From Candidatus Symbiothrix sp. (GTDB lineage: Bacteria; Bacteroidota; Bacteroidia; Bacteroidales; Azobacteroidaceae): 7,310 nucleotides of DNA. Below, piece by piece: positions 4,037 through 7,310 of the stretch (positions are counted from its first letter, which is position 1; every line of letters starts with the position of its first letter). The translations under genes were made by a program, and so were the position numbers. The stretch covers positions 1 to 7,310 of the forward strand of contig JAISWY010000276.1 in assembly GCA_031270925.1 (NCBI GenBank), in the 5' to 3' direction. Below the pieces are notes generated by a model, which was given only the letters and a program-made list of their open reading frames with translations, had not been told where the DNA came from and made no database searches.

Positions 4037-6034
4037 ATGAATAGGTGGAATGTTGTGTTGGGGGTGTTTTTTTGTGTTTTGCATCCTGTTTTTGCTCAAA
4101 TAAATTCCGATAATTCCGAATGGATGAATTATTTGGAAAATTTGGCCGATGAAGAAAATGCGGATGAAGAAGCTTTGTCTGATTTATTCGATGAATTGTC
4201 GTATTTGGCTGATAATCCGTATAATATACAAACGGTAACGAAGGAGGAACTGGAAAAATTGCCGTTTTTAAACGCTTTGCAAATCGAAAATTTGTTGTAT
4301 TACATTTATAAATACGCTCCGATTGTGGATATTCACGAATTGAAAAATGTGGAAGAGCTTGATATTCAAACGATTCACTATCTGCTGCCGTTTTTGTATG
4401 TAGGTGAAATGCCGGAAAGATCGTCGGAAAATCGAAAAAATCTACTTAAATCATTGAAATACAGCAAACAAGAAGTGATTCTACGAAGCAATCGATGCAT
4501 TCAGGAAAAATCCGGTTACACGGAAAAAAAGTATTGGGGCGACCCGTATTATCTACGTTTACGCTACGGATTTTCGTTGTCCGACAAAATCCAATTTGGT
4601 ATCAACGGCGAAAAAGATGCGGGCGAACCGCTTTGGAATGCTCACAACAAAGTTTTTGATTTTTTGACTTACAACCTGCAATTCAAAAACCTCGGATTTT
4701 TGGAAAATTTGCATATCGGCAATTATCGTCTGTCATTTGGCGAAGGATTGGTTTTGAACACCAATTTTTCGATGGGAAAAACGGTGGATGTTGTTTCTAT
4801 TGCACAAAAAAGTGTCGGTTTTCAACGGCATTTATCCAATAACGAAAGCCAATATTTTAATGGTGTAGCAGGAACAGTTCGTTATAAATCATTCAAAATC
4901 AACTTGTTTTATTCGTATCGGAATTTGGATGCTTCATCCGATAGCGCTTCGATTTCGAGTTTTACAACCGACGGCTATCATCGCACCTACAATGAATTGT
5001 TGAAACGAAAAACGGCGAATGTAGAAACCTTTGGCGGTAATTTGCAATGGCAAAAAAATAATTTTTCTATCGGAATTACAGGCGTTTATTTTCATTTCTG
5101 TGGAAAAAACATGAATCCCGATTGGAAACCCTACAATCATTTTTATTTGCGTGGAACAGAACATTTTAACGCCGGATTGAATTACAAATACCAATGGAAA
5201 AAACACCTTTTCCAAGGCGAAACGGCGATGGATAATGCCGGTAAAATAGCGACAGTGAACCACATACAATTAAAACCGGCTTCGTTTCTCGATTGGATGT
5301 TTTCGTTCCGTCATTACGATAAAGCTTATAATGCGCTCTACGCCAAGGGATTTTCGGAATCGACCGCTATTCAAAATGAAACAGGATTCTATACCGGAAT
5401 AAAAATACAATTACCTCATACATTGGAACTTGCGGCTTATTGGGATATTTTTCGTTTTCCTTGGTTGAAATTTGAAGTGAACACGCCTTCATCAGGAAAC
5501 GATGCCTTGTTGCAGTTGAAATACAATCCGCGTTACAACCAACAATTGGTTTTGCGTTATCGTTACAAGGAAAAGCAGAAAGATGTTTCGGAATACGAGC
5601 AACAGCGATGGCGTTTACAGTGGCTTTTCGATGCAAGTAAAGTGCTGAAATTCAAATCACAAGCCGATTTCAATATTTATTCGGCGGAAGCGAAAACAAG
5701 TCGCGGTTGGAGTTTGAACCAATCAATATCTTACCTTCCGATCAAGAAGCTGCAATTCGATGTTGCCTTGGGGTATTTCCAAACCGACGATTGGGATACG
5801 CGCATCTCGGTTTACGAAAAAAATATTTTGTATGCCTTCAGTTTTCCAACTTATTACGGACAAGGATTGCGCTATGCACTTCTTTGTAAGTGGCAAATAA
5901 ACAAGCAATTAGCTTTTTATTTCAAATGCGGTTCTTCGCATTCCTTCGATCGGGAAATAGTTGGTTCGGCTTGGGAAGCCATTGAGGGAAATGCGAAAAC
6001 GGATGTGTTTGGGTTGTTGAAGTATCGGTTTTAG
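4037..6034 (+). CDS. Helix-hairpin-helix domain outer-membrane barrel protein
   Basis: The ATG at 4037 is preferred (665 residues) because a clean signal peptide follows it, about residues 1-20 ending HPVFA. An in-frame TTG at 4007 would start inside the heptamer repeat. After the signal comes an acidic stretch (25-60, with DEENADEEALSDLFDEL). A helix-hairpin-helix pair follows at about 61-110, with NIQTVTKEELEKLPFLNALQ and the repeat-like VDIHELKNVEELD, related to ComEA/GspK-type modules. From about 150 to the end the sequence is rich in alternating aromatic strands typical of a large outer-membrane barrel, and it closes with LLKYRF, a terminal Phe being usual for barrels. Proteins of this layout, annotated only as helix-hairpin-helix domain proteins, recur in Bacteroidales. 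The function is unknown. The domain may bind protein or DNA in the periplasm; DNA uptake would be speculation. The stop lies 1 bp from the convergent gene's stop. Confidence 0.8.
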   Translation: MNRWNVVLGVFFCVLHPVFAQINSDNSEWMNYLENLADEENADEEALSDLFDELSYLADNPYNIQTVTKEELEKLPFLNALQIENLLYYIYKYAPIVDIHELKNVEELDIQTIHYLLPFLYVGEMPERSSENRKNLLKSLKYSKQEVILRSNRCIQEKSGYTEKKYWGDPYYLRLRYGFSLSDKIQFGINGEKDAGEPLWNAHNKVFDFLTYNLQFKNLGFLENLHIGNYRLSFGEGLVLNTNFSMGKTVDVVSIAQKSVGFQRHLSNNESQYFNGVAGTVRYKSFKINLFYSYRNLDASSDSASISSFTTDGYHRTYNELLKRKTANVETFGGNLQWQKNNFSIGITGVYFHFCGKNMNPDWKPYNHFYLRGTEHFNAGLNYKYQWKKHLFQGETAMDNAGKIATVNHIQLKPASFLDWMFSFRHYDKAYNALYAKGFSESTAIQNETGFYTGIKIQLPHTLELAAYWDIFRFPWLKFEVNTPSSGNDALLQLKYNPRYNQQLVLRYRYKEKQKDVSEYEQQRWRLQWLFDASKVLKFKSQADFNIYSAEAKTSRGWSLNQSISYLPIKKLQFDVALGYFQTDDWDTRISVYEKNILYAFSFPTYYGQGLRYALLCKWQINKQLAFYFKCGSSHSFDREIVGSAWEAIEGNAKTDVFGLLKYRF

Positions 6035-6050
6035 CTTATTGCAACCGGTA
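6023..6050. terminator. Hairpin spanning two convergent stop codons, possible terminator
   Basis: TATCGGTT (6023-6030) pairs with AACCGGTA (6043-6050) over eight positions, including one U-G wobble, around a 12-nt loop. Both stop codons, TAG at 6032-6034 (plus) and TAA at 6038-6036 (minus), lie in the loop. On the plus strand it is followed by UUUCUUCUC, a weak U-rich tail; on the minus strand there is none. It is therefore at best a weak terminator for the plus-strand operon. Confidence 0.35.
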
Positions 6051-7310
6051 TTTCTTCTCATAATAATTAATAAACGACAACACAACAATCTTATTCCCGC
6101 CGGGCGTAGGATAATCGCCCGAAAAATACCAATCGCCCAAATGATTGGGACAAGCCTCGTGCAGCCCTTCCAACGATTGATAAACGATTTCAACTTGAGC
6201 TTTTATACCTTCGGGAGTAAGTAATTCAGCCGTTTTCGTCGCAATTTCTTCGGCAGCAAACGGACGGTAAATGTCTTTCACATAGTTGATTACATTTTCT
6301 TTCGGCAGGTCTTGTTGCGCCTTACATTGGCGATAAGTTTCGTCGATGACCGATTGCATTCCGCGTTCTTCCAACAAAGCGATGGCGGCGCGGAAAGCGA
6401 CAAATTCGTCCATCCGGTTCATGTCGATGCCGTAACAATCGGGATAACGCACTTGCGGAGAGGAAGATACGATGACGATTTTTTTCGGTTCCAAACGGTC
6501 TAAAATTTTGATGATGCTCTGTTGCAAGGTTGTACCGCGAACAATGCTGTCGTCGATAACCACCAAATTATCTTTTCCGGCACGAATCGAACCGTAAGTA
6601 ATATCGTAAACGTGAGCGGCCAATTCGTCGCGACTATCGCCTTCTGCAATAAATGTACGTAGTTTGATGTCTTTCAAAGCCACTTTTTCCTGACGGATTT
6701 TCATCGAAAGGATGCGTTCCAAATCATCTTCCGACAATTCGTGAGTGTGTTTTTTGATTAATTGCTTTTTCTGCTCGTCCAAATGCCGCTCAAAACCTTC
6801 CATCATGCCGAAATAAGCTACCTCGGCCGTATTCGGGATAAAGGAGAAAACGGTATTTTCCAAATCGTTGTCAATCGCTTTCAGAATCGGGTTTAAGAGC
6901 AGGTTGCCCAGCATTTTCCGTTCCTGATAAATATCCGTATCGGAACCGCGCGAGAAATAAATACGCTCGAACGAACAAGGTTTCACGTTGCGCGCTTCCT
7001 GAATTTGTTCCCATTCGATTTGGTTGTTTTGCTTTACGATGATGGCTTGTCCGGGTTGTAATTCGTGAACGTCTTCCTTTTTTACGTTCATAACCGTTTG
7101 AATAACAGGTCGTTCGGATGCAATAACCGCAATCTCGTCATCATGATAATAAAACGCCGGACGAATGCCTTGCGGATCGCGGAAAGCAAACATATCGGTA
7201 TTTCCGGTGGCGCCGCAAATCACATAGCCGCCATCCCATGACTTGGCCGAACGTCGCAATACGTGCGCCAAATCGACATTTTCGGCAATTTTCCGGTTAA
7301 TCGCCTGACC
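6036..7310 (-). CDS. Amidophosphoribosyltransferase (PurF) paralogue, partial at its N-terminus
   Basis: The frame is open from the window edge to the TAA at 6038-6036, giving 424 C-terminal residues. A TTG at 7271 is an internal leucine codon, not a start: upstream codons continue in frame (GQAINRKIAENVD). The glutaminase half is represented by GGYVICGATG and the PurF-typical RDPQGIRP. The phosphoribosyltransferase half has the PRPP loop VVIDDSIVRGTT (6563-6528), followed by SSSPQVRYPDCYGIDM, close to the matching E. coli PurF segment. PurF makes phosphoribosylamine from PRPP and glutamine, the first step of purine synthesis. This protein differs from canonical PurF: about 30 more residues lie between the PNTAEVAYFG segment (PETS-CDIAL in E. 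coli) and the PRPP loop, and a C-terminal extension carries CPNHLGDWYFSGDYPTPGG. I recall a longer second PurF-like protein of about 600 residues in Bacteroidales, and this is probably it. The catalytic N-terminal Cys is outside the window. Confidence 0.85.
   Translation of the reverse strand, partial: GQAINRKIAENVDLAHVLRRSAKSWDGGYVICGATGNTDMFAFRDPQGIRPAFYYHDDEIAVIASERPVIQTVMNVKKEDVHELQPGQAIIVKQNNQIEWEQIQEARNVKPCSFERIYFSRGSDTDIYQERKMLGNLLLNPILKAIDNDLENTVFSFIPNTAEVAYFGMMEGFERHLDEQKKQLIKKHTHELSEDDLERILSMKIRQEKVALKDIKLRTFIAEGDSRDELAAHVYDITYGSIRAGKDNLVVIDDSIVRGTTLQQSIIKILDRLEPKKIVIVSSSPQVRYPDCYGIDMNRMDEFVAFRAAIALLEERGMQSVIDETYRQCKAQQDLPKENVINYVKDIYRPFAAEEIATKTAELLTPEGIKAQVEIVYQSLEGLHEACPNHLGDWYFSGDYPTPGGNKIVVLSFINYYEKKYRLQ

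Overview
The window looks like a chromosomal segment of a Bacteroidota, most probably order Bacteroidales. Three things point there: promoter-like sites of the TTTG-N20-TAnnTTTG type in place of -35/-10 boxes, AT-rich leaders without clear Shine-Dalgarno sites, and gene families typical of the order (a DUF349 protein, a PorV/PorQ-like barrel, an outer-membrane protein with a helix-hairpin-helix domain, and a long PurF paralogue). No RNA gene, transposase, integrase or CRISPR array was seen.

Layout. Positions 1-291 (minus) hold the first 97 codons of a DUF349 protein. Positions 405-2076 (minus) look like one operon read from right to left: a 66-residue two-helix membrane protein, a membrane-anchored bacterial PH-domain protein, and a secreted alpha/beta hydrolase. 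Positions 2333-2773 (minus) hold a four-helix membrane protein of unknown function with its own promoter. From 3181 the plus strand carries a PorV-like barrel gene and then a helix-hairpin-helix plus beta-barrel protein, ending at 6034. A long amidophosphoribosyltransferase paralogue (6036-7310, minus, cut by the window edge) converges on it with a 1-bp gap.

The part most worth attention is 331-3134. A 66-bp promoter segment upstream of the DUF349 gene (331-396) recurs in the same orientation just upstream of the PorV-like gene (3070-3134), with about 82% identity. In the left copy only the leftward -7 box is intact; the right copy keeps the rightward box and a leftward relic. The simplest reading, which is inference, is that DUF349 and the PorV-like gene once shared one divergent promoter region. 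An AT-rich cassette of about 2.7 kb then inserted and duplicated that region. Inside the cassette is a second repeat, a 127-bp element (2156-2282 and 2794-2920, 120 of 127 identical) that holds a full promoter and a hairpin. Next to the left copy is a decayed 3' end of a PH-domain gene, and a fainter trace lies near the right copy. This suggests tandem duplication and decay of a promoter/membrane-protein/PH-protein unit.

On the right, the PorV-like and helix-hairpin-helix barrel genes are probably co-transcribed and their products probably sit together in the outer membrane. The 52-bp gap between them is filled by a 7-bp tandem repeat. The function of this pair cannot be read from the sequence.
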